The notes under the pieces: model-generated
The model's database searches: none
Told to the model about the DNA's origin: nothing
The model's input: the letters and a program-made list of their open reading frames with translations, nothing else
Translations under genes and position numbers: made by a program
NCBI RefSeq assembly: GCF_019049255.1
Contig: NZ_JAGMUJ010000029.1
Location: 310,001-374,000 of the forward strand
Direction: 5' to 3'
Length of the DNA stretch: 64,000 nt
Source: Streptomyces sp. AC558_RSS880
GTDB taxonomy: Bacteria > Actinomycetota > Actinomycetes > Streptomycetales > Streptomycetaceae
Shown here: positions 46,399 to 56,157 of the stretch, piece by piece
Layout of the letters: every line of letters starts with the position of its first letter
Numbering within the stretch: the stretch's first letter is position 1

Positions 46399-46716
46399 GC
46401 CGGACCGCACCGTTCCGGGCCGACGAAGCCCGGCACCTCACGGCGCGTCAATACAGCAGATCATGCTGGAAATCCAGAGCCGCAAAGGGTTGTACTGCTC
46501 ATCGGTGATGATTGTCACGTGCCGCAAGGTGTCCACATGGTTTCTCGACCTGGACTTTTAAGTAATCATCATGTGAAAGTTTGACGGTTCACCGGTATGC
46601 GGTGATCGCAGCGGAATCAGGGCGACGCGCCCTTACGTCTGGTAATGCGAGCTTCTTCCACGCCGAGGCCCACACAGCGGGGTGTGCGACAGCCTCGGAG
46701 GGCAGAGCTGCTGGGT
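46399..46716 (+). other. AT-richer intergenic region before the polymer operon
   Basis: The stretch is clearly lower in GC than its surroundings (for example TTTTAAGTAATCATCATG near 46556), as expected for a promoter and leader of the glycopolymer operon. TTGACG at about 46578 could be a -35 box, but I see no matching -10. No gene is evident. Confidence 0.4.
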
Positions 46717-48525
46717 ATGGATGGTGGATGCCTCGTGGGTGGCTCGGACAACCCTGAAGCCGGAGCGCTGATCTCGGCGTACCGGTCCGCGGTTCCGACC
46801 GGCGCGAGGCGGCGCATCGTCCGCGGGGTGCCGACCCCGGTCCGCAAGGCCGTGAAGTCCTCGCTCACCGCCGCCGACTCCGTGCGCTCCGCCGCGGTGG
46901 TCTGGGCGATGGGGGGCAAGCGAAAGGCGCCCCGGCACAGCACCGCCCACAGCCTGCGGGTCGTCCGCGTGGGCCGCCGCCACATGCGTGCGCTGCTGGT
47001 CGAGGGGGCGACGGACTGGGCGGCCCGCGCCCGCAACCTGAACATCGTGGTCTCCGTTCTGGAAGCGGCGGGCGTCGACTACTTCTGCGTGCGGGGCACG
47101 AACAGCGGGCTGCCCGCCGTCGCCGTCCCCGCCGCGTCCCGCCCGCTGGTCGAGGAGCTGCTCCAGATGGCCTTCGCGCAGGCCCCGGGCTATGTGGGGC
47201 CCGCCGGCGGCAACGAGGCCCGCATGGAACCCGGCGACGACGAGCGGTCGTGGCGGCAGCTGCGCAAGCACAAGGTGCTGCGGGTCGCGTGGTACGTGTG
47301 CGACCCCACTCAGCAGCTGGTCTTCGGCGCGGCCACCGGATGCGACCTCGAGATGTGGACGGAGCGGGACGGGGAGCTGCGGGCTCCGCGCCCCAACCGG
47401 GTCATCGACGCGGTTCCGGCGGGAGCTCCGCGCAAGTCGGCGCCGCAGAGCCTCTTCAGTCCCATACCTCCCGTCTACCACACGGGGCACGCCAGGACGC
47501 TGGCCGAGTTCGCCGTGCCGCTCCCCGAGGACCACCAGTTCCCGATCGACGTCGTCTACACCTGGGTCGACGACTCCGACCCGGTCTGGCGGGCGTCGCG
47601 CGACCGTGTGCGCCAGGGGTTCTCCGCTGACGGACTGCACGAGCAGGCGGCGAACGACTCGCGGTACACCAGCCGTGACGAACTGCGTTACTCGCTGCGG
47701 TCGCTCCACCAGAACGCACCCTGGGTGCGCAACATCTATCTCGTGACGGCGGGCCAGGTCCCCTCCTGGCTCCAGGCGCGGCACGCGAACCTCCGGGTGG
47801 TGGACCACCGGGAGATCTTCTCCGACGCCTCCGCCCTGCCGACGTTCAACTCGCACGCCATCGAGAGCCAGCTGCACCACATTCCGGGACTCTCGGAGTG
47901 CTTCCTCTACCTGAACGACGACGTGTTCTTCGGCCGGCCGGTGACACCCGGGCATTTCTTCCACCCGAACGGCATCACCAAGTTCTTCACCTCGCCCGCG
48001 CTGATACCGGGCGGCGCGGTGTCCCCGACCGACCTTCCGGTCAATGCCGCGGGCAAGAACAGTCGTTGGCTCATCGCGCAGAAATTCGGCACCGCCATAT
48101 CCCAGAAGATGAAGCACACGCCGCACGCGCTCCGCAGGAGTGTGCTGCAGGAGATCGAGGAGACCTTCGCGGAGCAGCACGCCGCCACCCAGCATTCACG
48201 TTTCCGTTCCCCCGAGGACGTGCCGATCGCCTCGTCGCTGCACCACTACTTCGCGTACCACTCCGCCCGGGCCACGGTGGGGGACATCCAGTACCGGTAC
48301 ATCGACCTCTCGGCCGGTCTGGCGGAGCGGCGCCTGAACACGCTCCTCGCCAACCGGAACATGGACACCTTCTGCCTCAACGACACGGTGGAGTCGGCTG
48401 ACCCGGAAGCGCAGCGAGATATGCTGAAACGTTTCCTTGAAGCGTACTTCCCGGTACCCAGTCCTTATGAAGCCGAGGAATACGGGAATGCCCTCGAGTC
48501 TGCGAGTGAGTTCAGCCGCACATGA
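46717..48525 (+). CDS. Stealth-family sugar-phosphate transferase
   Basis: About 602 aa. The four Stealth blocks are visible: CR1 PIDVVYTWVDDSDPVW, CR2 DELRYSLRSLHQNAPWVRNI with ECFLYLNDDVFFGRPV, CR3 around HTPHALRRSVLQEIEETF, and CR4 with HHYFAYHSARATVGDIQYRY. These proteins transfer hexose-1-phosphates to make phosphodiester-linked capsule or wall polymers. An N-terminal 200-residue region is more variable. The start is uncertain: ATG 46717 has GGAGGG rather far away, and ATG 46645 or GTG 46735 are alternatives. The stop overlaps the next ATG (ATGA), so the two are coupled. Confidence 0.88.
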   Translation: MDGGCLVGGSDNPEAGALISAYRSAVPTGARRRIVRGVPTPVRKAVKSSLTAADSVRSAAVVWAMGGKRKAPRHSTAHSLRVVRVGRRHMRALLVEGATDWAARARNLNIVVSVLEAAGVDYFCVRGTNSGLPAVAVPAASRPLVEELLQMAFAQAPGYVGPAGGNEARMEPGDDERSWRQLRKHKVLRVAWYVCDPTQQLVFGAATGCDLEMWTERDGELRAPRPNRVIDAVPAGAPRKSAPQSLFSPIPPVYHTGHARTLAEFAVPLPEDHQFPIDVVYTWVDDSDPVWRASRDRVRQGFSADGLHEQAANDSRYTSRDELRYSLRSLHQNAPWVRNIYLVTAGQVPSWLQARHANLRVVDHREIFSDASALPTFNSHAIESQLHHIPGLSECFLYLNDDVFFGRPVTPGHFFHPNGITKFFTSPALIPGGAVSPTDLPVNAAGKNSRWLIAQKFGTAISQKMKHTPHALRRSVLQEIEETFAEQHAATQHSRFRSPEDVPIASSLHHYFAYHSARATVGDIQYRYIDLSAGLAERRLNTLLANRNMDTFCLNDTVESADPEAQRDMLKRFLEAYFPVPSPYEAEEYGNALESASEFSRT

Positions 48526-51275
48526 ATTCCTATGACGTCACGCTGGTCGTGCCGGTCTACAACGTGGAGCAGTACCTCCAGGAGTGCCTGGACTCCATCG
48601 AGGCGCAGACGGTGTTCGAGCGCTGCGAGGTCGTGCTCGTCGACAACGGCAGTACGGACGGCTCCTACCGGCTCTGCGCGGAGTTCGCCCGCCGGCACGC
48701 CAACGCCACGGTGCTGGTGCGCCACGGCGGCGGCGCCGGAGCGGCCCGCAACCTCGGCATGGACCGGGCGACCAGCGCGCGCATCACCTTCTGCGACTCC
48801 GACGACGTGCTTCCGCCCACCGCGCTCGAGCGCATGCTGGACGCCTCCCTGACCACGGGTGCCCAGGTCGTGGTGGGCGCGATGGAGACGTTCCCCAAGC
48901 CGACCAACTGGGCCTGGAAGGACCACTTCGGAAAGGGCGACCGGACGTTCGGCAGCCTCGCCGAAATGCCCGAACTGGTACACAGCGCCAGCGCCTGCAA
49001 CAAACTCTTCGACCTTTCCTACCTGCGCTCCCACGGCATCCGCTTCGCGGAAGGCGTCCACTTCGAGGACGCCTACGTCGGCGTCCCCGCGCTCGTTCTC
49101 GCCACCCGGCTCGCCCTGGTCGACGCGTGCGTCTACCGGTACCGCAAGCGCGCCGCGGGGAACTCGACCATGGACGCGATCTGGACGCGGCGGCAGAACT
49201 ACTGGGACCACCTCCAGCTCGTGGAGCACCTGCACCGGCTGGGCCCGGGCCTCCCGGAACCCTCGAAGGCCGTGCTCGACCTCTTCCTGGTACGGAGCTA
49301 CCAGGGCTTCGCGCTCCGGGCGCCCGACCTCTTCCAGGGGGCGGAGCTGGAGGACATCTACTCGCGGTGCCGCGCGGTCTACTGGGACGTCCCGCCCGAC
49401 GTGATCGTCAGGGCCACCGCCGACACCCGTCATCGCGTGGCCTATCTCGCCTTCCTCACCGGGGATTTCGGCCTGTTCGCGGACCGGGCGGCCAGGCTGC
49501 ACAAGCTCTCCGTGCGCGACGGCCGCCCCTACCTCACCGGTGGACTGCCGGACTCACTGGCCCCGTTGGCGCAGGCCACACCCTTCACCGCCCATCTGGA
49601 GCACGTCCGCCGAGTGCCGGGAACCGGGACGCTGCGGATCTCCGGACGGTTCGAGGTCAGCGGCATGCCCCTGGTCCGGCCCCTGGCGGGGCACCTCGGC
49701 CTGCGCGTCCGGGGGAGCCGTCTCAGCGTTCCCGCCACGCAGGTCCGCCGGCGGGACCTGAAGAACACCCGGCCCGACACGGAGTGGGGCGGCTTCACCG
49801 CCGACCTGCCCCTCGACGCCCTGCGGAAGGGCGTCCACGACCTCGAACTCGTCATCGACTCCGAGGGTGGCCAGGCGGTCACCCCGTGCCTGGTCGCCGC
49901 GGGCTATCTGCGCGGCGCGCGCGTCGTCGAGCACGGCGGGACACGGGTGGTGCCGCACTGGAAGGGGAAGAACCGGGCGATCCTGATGGTCTCCGGCACG
50001 GCCCGCCGGCTCGGCGGGCGCGGCGTCCGGGGCAGCCTCCTCGTCAAGGACGCCAAGCACGTGCTGCGCCGCCGGCCCTTCTGGAGGCAGCGCCTGATAC
50101 GGCTGTTCACGAAGCCACTGAAGTCGCTGTTCCTCGGCCGGGACATCTGGCTGTTCGGTGAGCGGGGCGACACCGCGCAGGACAACGGCTGGCACCTGTT
50201 CCGGCACACGCGCACCGCCGGGAAGCGGCGTGGGGCGTACTACGTCATCCGGGCCGGCAGCCCCGACCGGGCCCGTCTGGCGGGGCTCGGGCACGTCGTC
50301 GCCCACAGCTCCTGGAAGCACAAGCTGCTGATGCTGCACGCGTCCGTGCTGGTCAACGCCTACGACATCGACACCTACATGCTGCCCGACGGCTGGGACC
50401 GCACGAAGTACCTCAAGCACCTGAACTGGCGCGTGGGCGCCCGCCGGGTCTTCCTGCAGCACGGTGTGACGGACAAGGACGTCAGCAAGGGCCTGCACCG
50501 CAACCGCACGGGCGTCGACCTCATCTTCGCGGTGAGCCGGCACGAGGGGCGGTTCCTGTCGGAGGAACTCGGCTACGAGGGGCAGGTGGAGGTCACCGGC
50601 TTCCCCCGCTTCGACGCGCTGGTTCCCGGGCGCGGCGGGCGCACCATCCTGTTCATGCCGACGTGGCGCGCCTATCTGACCGTCGCCTCGTACAGCCGTG
50701 ACGGCGGCGGACGCGAGGCGCGGCAGGCCATGCGCGACCGGTTCCTCGCCTCCGGCTACCGGGATTTCATGGTCCGCTTCCTGAACGACCCGGAGCTGCT
50801 GGCCGCCCTGGACCGGTACGACTACACACTGCAGTTCCTGCCGCACTACGAGATGCGCGCGATGGTCGGGGAGATGGTGCCGGACCGCGACCGGATCCGG
50901 GTCATCGACCAGAACGAGGTCAGTGTGCAGGAGGCCATGCGGCGCTGCGATCTCTTCGTCACGGACTGGTCGTCCACCGCCTTCGACGTCGCATACCTCG
51001 GAACTCCCCTGGTGTACGCGCAGTTCGATGCCGAGGAGTACTGGGGCGGGCATTACCAGAAGGGCTATTTCGACGCCCGCCGGGACGGATTCGGGCCGGT
51101 CGGTGAAACCGTCGAGGAGGTCGTGGGCGAAGTGGTCCGCTACCTGCGGGGAGGGTGCGAGAGGGAGCCCGAGTACCTGCGGCGGGCGGAGCGGTTCTTC
51201 GAGCGCCGGGACCAGCAGAACAACGCGAGGGCGACGGAAGCGATCGATCGTCTTGTCCGGGGGTCGAACCATTGA
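48522..51275 (+). CDS. GT2 glycosyltransferase / TagF-like glycerophosphotransferase fusion (copy A)
   Basis: A 917-aa protein with two enzymes. Residues 5-230 are a GT-A family 2 transferase (VTLVVPVYNVEQYLQECLDS, FCDSDDVLPP giving the DxD, VHFEDAYVGVPAL). Residues about 350-470 are a beta-rich middle region. Residues about 520-905 are a CDP-glycerol:polyglycerophosphate transferase domain with VFLQHGVTDKDVSKG, TGFPRFDAL and FVTDWSSTAFDVAYLGTPLV, including the active-site His of TagF-type enzymes. It should add sugar and glycerol-phosphate units to one chain on the inner membrane face. ATG 48522 overlaps the Stealth stop. Confidence 0.9.
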   Translation: MNSYDVTLVVPVYNVEQYLQECLDSIEAQTVFERCEVVLVDNGSTDGSYRLCAEFARRHANATVLVRHGGGAGAARNLGMDRATSARITFCDSDDVLPPTALERMLDASLTTGAQVVVGAMETFPKPTNWAWKDHFGKGDRTFGSLAEMPELVHSASACNKLFDLSYLRSHGIRFAEGVHFEDAYVGVPALVLATRLALVDACVYRYRKRAAGNSTMDAIWTRRQNYWDHLQLVEHLHRLGPGLPEPSKAVLDLFLVRSYQGFALRAPDLFQGAELEDIYSRCRAVYWDVPPDVIVRATADTRHRVAYLAFLTGDFGLFADRAARLHKLSVRDGRPYLTGGLPDSLAPLAQATPFTAHLEHVRRVPGTGTLRISGRFEVSGMPLVRPLAGHLGLRVRGSRLSVPATQVRRRDLKNTRPDTEWGGFTADLPLDALRKGVHDLELVIDSEGGQAVTPCLVAAGYLRGARVVEHGGTRVVPHWKGKNRAILMVSGTARRLGGRGVRGSLLVKDAKHVLRRRPFWRQRLIRLFTKPLKSLFLGRDIWLFGERGDTAQDNGWHLFRHTRTAGKRRGAYYVIRAGSPDRARLAGLGHVVAHSSWKHKLLMLHASVLVNAYDIDTYMLPDGWDRTKYLKHLNWRVGARRVFLQHGVTDKDVSKGLHRNRTGVDLIFAVSRHEGRFLSEELGYEGQVEVTGFPRFDALVPGRGGRTILFMPTWRAYLTVASYSRDGGGREARQAMRDRFLASGYRDFMVRFLNDPELLAALDRYDYTLQFLPHYEMRAMVGEMVPDRDRIRVIDQNEVSVQEAMRRCDLFVTDWSSTAFDVAYLGTPLVYAQFDAEEYWGGHYQKGYFDARRDGFGPVGETVEEVVGEVVRYLRGGCEREPEYLRRAERFFERRDQQNNARATEAIDRLVRGSNH

Positions 51276-51296
51276 TGTGGTGTGCCAGGAGGAAGC

Positions 51297-52772
51297 ATGT
51301 CCCAAGCCAACCGTGACGTGACGGTCGTCGTACCGTTCCGCGACGTCCAGAACTACTTCGCCGAATTCCTGGAGTCGGTGGCCGCGCAGACCGCCTTCGC
51401 GCGCGCCCACGTGATCCTCGTCGACAACGGCAGCGGTGACCGGTCGGTGGCCATCGCGAGTGAGTTCGCCGACCGGTACGCCAACGTCGACCTGGTCTCA
51501 CAGCCCCAGGGCCGGGCGGGCGACGCACGCAACATGGGCATGGACATGGCCTCGACGCCGTACATCGTCTTCTGGGACGCCGACGACATCGTGCCCGAGC
51601 GCTCCCTGGAAGTGCTCCGGAACACCATCGTCAAAACCCGGGCCACGATCGTCGTGGGCCGCGAGAAGCATGTCCCGAAGCCGGTCAAGGCGCCGTGGCA
51701 CAAGTACTTCGGCAAGAACGTCAAGACGGTGGGCAGCGTCGCCGACATCCCCGACCTGATCCACTCGGCGTCCTGCTGGAACAAGATCTTCGACCTCGAC
51801 CTGCTGCGCTCCCAGGGCATCCGGTTCGGTACCGGCACCGCCTTCGAGGACGCCTACGTCTCGCTGCCCGCGCTGCTGCTGTCCGAGCGGATCGCGCTGG
51901 TCGACGCCCCCGTCTACGAGTACCGCAGGCGCGGCGACGGCACCTCCGTCATGGACACCATCTGGGACCTCCCGCAGAACTACGCCGACCAGCTGATGAT
52001 GCTGGAGTACCTGGCGGGCATGCGTCAGGTACTCACGCCGTACCAGCAGGAGACGCTGGAGCGGTTCCTCATCCGCAGCATGCAGGGTTTCCTGCTGAGG
52101 GCGCCGCAGGTCTTCGGCGAAGCCGACTGCCGGAAGCTCTTCGAGCGCTGCCGCACGCTCTACTGGGGAATCACCTCGGAGCAGTTCGCCCGCAGCACGC
52201 ACGACACCAGGCACCGGCTCCCCTATCTCGCGCTGCACTTCGCGGACTTCGACCTCTTCCACCGTCCGGCCTCCGTCCTCGGCTCGGTCTTCGGCCGGGA
52301 AGGGGACCTCTACGTCGACTACCCGGGAACGTCCTGGGGGCTGCCGCTCACGAAGGTCACGTCCGTTCCGGCCCGGATCGAGGGCCTCTCCGCCGGCGAG
52401 GGCGGGACCGCGGTGCTCCACGGCCGCTTCTCGGTCAACGGGCTCCCCGACGAACTGCTGGCCAAGCTCGAACTGCAGGTCTGGTTCGAGCGGAGCGGCA
52501 AGACCCTTCCGGCGGTGAACCACGGCCAGGCCCACGACCGGCCGGGCCAGGAGGGAGCCGTCTTCAGCGTCGCCGTCGACCCCCGGGAGTTCCCGGCCGG
52601 CTCCTTCCCCGTGCGTCTGGTGCTGTGCACCCGGGGCAGGGACGTCTCACGCCCCTGCGCCGTCTCCCCGGCCCTGGCCCAGCAACCGCCCGTCAACGGG
52701 TTCCACGGCTTCGCGCGCATCACCGCCGACGGCGGGAACGCCCAACTCGTCATCGAGTCCGTCCAGCACTGA
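51297..52772 (+). CDS. GT2 glycosyltransferase, short paralogue without TagF domain
   Basis: A 491-aa protein aligning with the first half of the two fusions: GT2 domain (VTVVVPFRDVQNYFAEFLES, WDADDIVPE, TAFEDAYVSLPAL) plus the beta-rich middle region (GTAVLHGRFSVNGLPDELLA, CTRGRDVSRPC). It stops where the glycerophosphotransferase part begins in its neighbours. AGGAGG precedes ATG 51297. The acceptor or donor probably differs. It reads as a natural short form or a paralogue that lost its second domain; the end is clean, without frame remnants downstream. Confidence 0.88.
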   Translation: MSQANRDVTVVVPFRDVQNYFAEFLESVAAQTAFARAHVILVDNGSGDRSVAIASEFADRYANVDLVSQPQGRAGDARNMGMDMASTPYIVFWDADDIVPERSLEVLRNTIVKTRATIVVGREKHVPKPVKAPWHKYFGKNVKTVGSVADIPDLIHSASCWNKIFDLDLLRSQGIRFGTGTAFEDAYVSLPALLLSERIALVDAPVYEYRRRGDGTSVMDTIWDLPQNYADQLMMLEYLAGMRQVLTPYQQETLERFLIRSMQGFLLRAPQVFGEADCRKLFERCRTLYWGITSEQFARSTHDTRHRLPYLALHFADFDLFHRPASVLGSVFGREGDLYVDYPGTSWGLPLTKVTSVPARIEGLSAGEGGTAVLHGRFSVNGLPDELLAKLELQVWFERSGKTLPAVNHGQAHDRPGQEGAVFSVAVDPREFPAGSFPVRLVLCTRGRDVSRPCAVSPALAQQPPVNGFHGFARITADGGNAQLVIESVQH

Positions 52773-52822
52773 TCACGGTCCGCTCCAGAAATGGGGTACT
52801 AGGCAGAAAACAGGAGTCACAG

Positions 52823-55564
52823 GTGTTCGATCCCCTCTACGACGTCGCCGTCGTCGTCCCCATCTTCAACGTGGAGAGATATCTCCAGGAGTGCCTGGAC
52901 TCGCTGGCCCACCAGACGATGTTCGACCGCTGCCAGGTGATCCTGGTCGACAACGGCAGCAGCGACAATTCGGCCGCGATCGCGGCGGAATTCGCCGCGC
53001 GGTACCAGAACGTATGGGCGTTCGTGCATCCCGAGGGAAAGGCGGGCGGGGCCAGGAACGCGGGAATGGACCTGGTCAGCGCCCGCTACATCACGTTCTG
53101 CGACTCCGACGACGTCCTGCCCGAGGACGCCCTGGAAACCATGTGGCGGACCGCGGTCAAGGAACGCGTGCCGCTCACCATCGGACGGATGGAGACGTTC
53201 CCGGAGGAGACCAACTGGCCCTGGCTCCGCTACTTCGGGACGAACGTCCAGGTGCATCCCGGAATCGAGAACATCCCGGAGATGATCCACGGCGGAAGCG
53301 CCTGCCACAAGCTCTTCGACGTCGAGTTCATCCGCGCCAACAACATCCGGTTCCGCGAAGGCGTGCACTTCGAGGACGCGTTCTTCTCGGTTCCCGCCAT
53401 GCTGCTCGCCGACCGCATCGCGATGGTGCCGACCACGGTCTACCGGTACCGCAAGCGCGCCGCCGAGGACTCCACGATGGACAAGCTGTGGGAGCGCACG
53501 GCGAACTACTGGGACCACCTCCTGCTGGAGGAGTACCTGATGACGCTCCGCTCCCGCCTCTCCGGCCACCGGCAGGAAGTCCTCAACCGGTTCCTGGTGC
53601 GCAGCTACCAGGGCTTCGCCCTGCGCGCGCCGCAGGTCCTGCCCGAGGACGAGCTGTTCCGGCTCTTCGAGCGGGCCCGCGCCGTCTACACGCTGGTGAC
53701 ACCCGACGCGGTCCTGGCCTCCACCCACGACACCCGCCACCGGGTGCCGTTCCTGGCGATGTACATGAACTGGTACGAGCTCTTCGCGCGCCCGGAGCAG
53801 GCGATCAGCGGTGTGTACGGACGAGGCGGAGACCTCTACCTCGATGTCGCGGTGCCGAGCGCGCTGCTCCCGCTGACGAAGATCTCCTCCACCAGCGTGC
53901 ACGTGGAACGGATCCAGGCGGACGCCGAGTCGGGCGGGATCGTCGTGGCCGGACGGTTCGTGCTCAACGGACTCCCGATGAGCCGCCCCATGCGCAACGA
54001 CCTGCAGCTGTGGGTGGAGAAGAGCGGTCAGATGGTGCCCGCACGGCAGGTGTGGCGCAGTGACCTGCTGGCGACGCGTGACGATCTCGCCTGGGGCGGA
54101 TTCGAGGCGGTCGTCCCGGCACGCGCCGTCAAGGACGGTGAGTTCCCGCTGAAGCTGGTGTTCTGCACCTCCGGCCGTGATGTCTCGCGCCCGTGCATGA
54201 CCACCACCGCGATGCTGCGCAGCGCCCGCCCGATGAAGGTCGCGGACCGCTGGGTCCTTCCCCTGTCGAAGGGCAAGGACAACGCCGTCCTGGTCGTCCG
54301 GGAGGCGCAGGGGCGGGCCGGCGACAAGGCCTGGGAGGAGTTCCTCGAGGGCATGGACCAGGACCAGAAGAAGCGCAAGGCGCCGTTCTGGCGCGCCCGC
54401 GCCATCCGGCGGGCCACGCTCGGGTTCTTCCGCCGCAAGGAGATCTGGCTGATCGGCGAGCGCAAGGACACCGCACAGGACAACAGCCTGCACCTGTTCA
54501 CGTACCTGCGTAAGCACGAGCGCCGCCGCAAGGCCTACTACATCATCGAGAAGGGCAGCGCGGACCGGGCCAAGCTGAAGCGCCTGGGGAACGTGGTGGC
54601 GCACAGCTCCTGGAAGCACAAGCTGCTCATGCTGCACGCGTCGCTGCTCATCAACGCCTACGACATCGACTCCTACATGCTCCCCGACGGCTGGGACCGC
54701 ACGAAGTACCTCAAGCACCTCAACTGGCGCGTCGGGGCCCGGCGGGTCTTCCTCCAGCACGGGGTCACCGACGAGGACGGCAGCAAGGCCCTGCACCGCA
54801 ACCGGACCGGTGTGGACCTGGTGTTCGCGACCAGCGACCGGGAGGCCCAGTACTTCTCCGAGCACATGCACTACGGGGACCAGGCCAAGGCGCTGGGCTT
54901 CCCGCGCTTCGACGCGCTGCAGCCGGACCGCGGCCGACGGCGTGTCCTGCTGATGCCCACCTGGCGCAAGTACCTGACGATCCCCTCGTACCTCCAGGGG
55001 GAGGGTGCCGACCAGGACGCGGTCGACGAGATCTTCCGGGAGTCGACCTACCGGGAGTTCATGGTGCAGCTGCTGCGCCACCCGAAGCTGATGGAGGCGT
55101 TGGAGCACTACGACTACGTGCTCGACTTCCTGCCGCACTACGAGATGCGGAACATGGTCGACGGGGTCGTCCCGGACCACCCCCGGGTGCAGCGCCTGGA
55201 CCAGACGAAGGTCAGTGTCCAGACGGCCCTGCGCCAGTGCGACCTGTTCATCACGGACTGGTCCTCCGTCCACTTCGACATGGCCTATCTCGGCACGCCG
55301 CTCGTCTACGCCCGGTTCGACCCGGACGAGTACTGGGCCAAGCACGCCAGGAAGGGGTACTTCGAGGCGGAGTACGACGGGTTCGGACCGGTGTGCGGCA
55401 ACGTCGAGGAAGTGGTGACCGAGGTGATCCGCTACCTCGGCAACGGGTGCAGGCGCGAGCCGGAGTACGACTACCGGGCGCGTGCGTTCTTCGCCTTCGA
55501 GGACCGCGACAACTGCGCCCGCGCGACGGCCGCGATCGCGGAGCTCGCGGCATCGGACGTGTGA
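52823..55564 (+). CDS. GT2 glycosyltransferase / TagF-like glycerophosphotransferase fusion (copy B)
   Basis: A 913-aa paralogue of copy A with the same order: GT2 (VAVVVPIFNVERYLQECLDS, FCDSDDVLPEDAL), middle beta region (GIVVAGRFVLNGLPMSRPMR, CTSGRDVSRPC) and TagF-like domain (VFLQHGVTDEDGSKAL, LGFPRFDAL, FITDWSSVHFDMAYLGTPLV). The TagF parts of A and B are nearly the same around HSSWKHKLLMLHAS and AYDID-YMLPDGWDRTKYL. GTG 52823 has AGGAG six bases upstream. Last gene of the polymer operon, followed by a terminator. Confidence 0.9.
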   Translation: MFDPLYDVAVVVPIFNVERYLQECLDSLAHQTMFDRCQVILVDNGSSDNSAAIAAEFAARYQNVWAFVHPEGKAGGARNAGMDLVSARYITFCDSDDVLPEDALETMWRTAVKERVPLTIGRMETFPEETNWPWLRYFGTNVQVHPGIENIPEMIHGGSACHKLFDVEFIRANNIRFREGVHFEDAFFSVPAMLLADRIAMVPTTVYRYRKRAAEDSTMDKLWERTANYWDHLLLEEYLMTLRSRLSGHRQEVLNRFLVRSYQGFALRAPQVLPEDELFRLFERARAVYTLVTPDAVLASTHDTRHRVPFLAMYMNWYELFARPEQAISGVYGRGGDLYLDVAVPSALLPLTKISSTSVHVERIQADAESGGIVVAGRFVLNGLPMSRPMRNDLQLWVEKSGQMVPARQVWRSDLLATRDDLAWGGFEAVVPARAVKDGEFPLKLVFCTSGRDVSRPCMTTTAMLRSARPMKVADRWVLPLSKGKDNAVLVVREAQGRAGDKAWEEFLEGMDQDQKKRKAPFWRARAIRRATLGFFRRKEIWLIGERKDTAQDNSLHLFTYLRKHERRRKAYYIIEKGSADRAKLKRLGNVVAHSSWKHKLLMLHASLLINAYDIDSYMLPDGWDRTKYLKHLNWRVGARRVFLQHGVTDEDGSKALHRNRTGVDLVFATSDREAQYFSEHMHYGDQAKALGFPRFDALQPDRGRRRVLLMPTWRKYLTIPSYLQGEGADQDAVDEIFRESTYREFMVQLLRHPKLMEALEHYDYVLDFLPHYEMRNMVDGVVPDHPRVQRLDQTKVSVQTALRQCDLFITDWSSVHFDMAYLGTPLVYARFDPDEYWAKHARKGYFEAEYDGFGPVCGNVEEVVTEVIRYLGNGCRREPEYDYRARAFFAFEDRDNCARATAAIAELAASDV

Positions 55565-55571
55565 GACCCCT

Positions 55572-55620
55572 CCGGCCGGGCGGCGAGCGGTGCGCACAGC
55601 AGCGCGCGGCGCCCGGCCGG
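55572..55620. terminator. Terminator after the polymer operon
   Basis: CCGGCCGGGCG (55572-55582) and CGCCCGGCCGG (55610-55620) are perfect complements with a GC-rich internal loop, in the gap between convergent genes. Confidence 0.6.
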
Positions 55621-55643
55621 GGCGTCGGGACGTGCCCGCGGCC

Positions 55644-55991
55644 TTATGGGCGCACCGTCCGCGGTCCCACGCACGTCGCCCCCAACGCGCCGACCCTGCG
55701 CCGGAGTTCACGGTCGGCGGTGACCACGACCACGGGCTGCTCCGCCCGCTCCACCAGGGCCACGATGTGGTCGTCCCCACTGCCGGCCGCCGACTCGACC
55801 CGCACGCCGGGGACGGACTCCACGCCCCGGGCCGCCCCTTCGACCACCAGGACCACATCGGCGCCGGTCCGCCCCGCGTGGTCCACCAGGAGGTCGCGCA
55901 GCCGCTCGGCGGCACCCCGCCGGTCCCGCCACCAGCCGTCCGGCACGGATCCGACGACGTTGGCCCCGTCGACCACCAGCAGTTCGTTCAT
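55644..55991 (-). CDS. NYN-domain (PIN-like) predicted RNase
   Basis: A 115-aa protein with the NYN/PIN-like fold: LLVVDGANVVGSVPDGWW gives the first acidic residue and Asn, VVLVVEGAARGVES the second strand, and SGDDHIVALVE plus VVVVTADRELRRRV the later Asp residues. It probably cuts RNA. ATG 55991 is chosen as the conserved start; the frame extends upstream without conserved residues. Monocistronic. The target is unknown. Confidence 0.8.
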   Translation of the reverse strand: MNELLVVDGANVVGSVPDGWWRDRRGAAERLRDLLVDHAGRTGADVVLVVEGAARGVESVPGVRVESAAGSGDDHIVALVERAEQPVVVVTADRELRRRVGALGATCVGPRTVRP

Positions 55992-56157
55992 GCGGACCAG
56001 GGTCGCACGCGACGGCCGACGGCATCCGGGCGACGGCCACGCGAACACGCTCGTCACGCCCGGCTCCGGGAACCGCTTCCAGGGGTGACCTGGTGCCGTA
56101 TGTGAGAGATCATCACCAGGAAGGATCTTCACACGACAACCTCAACCGGGAGATCGC

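Noticed and set aside
43885..46410. Upstream extension of the LCP gene to 46410
   Set aside because: The added part is the antisense of the propeller-like gene; LCP homology and the membrane helix start well after 45087.
49554..51410. Long minus-strand frames opposite the glycosyltransferase fusions
   Set aside because: Their translations are Val/His/Arg-rich shadow sequence without recognisable domains; the plus-strand proteins explain the region.
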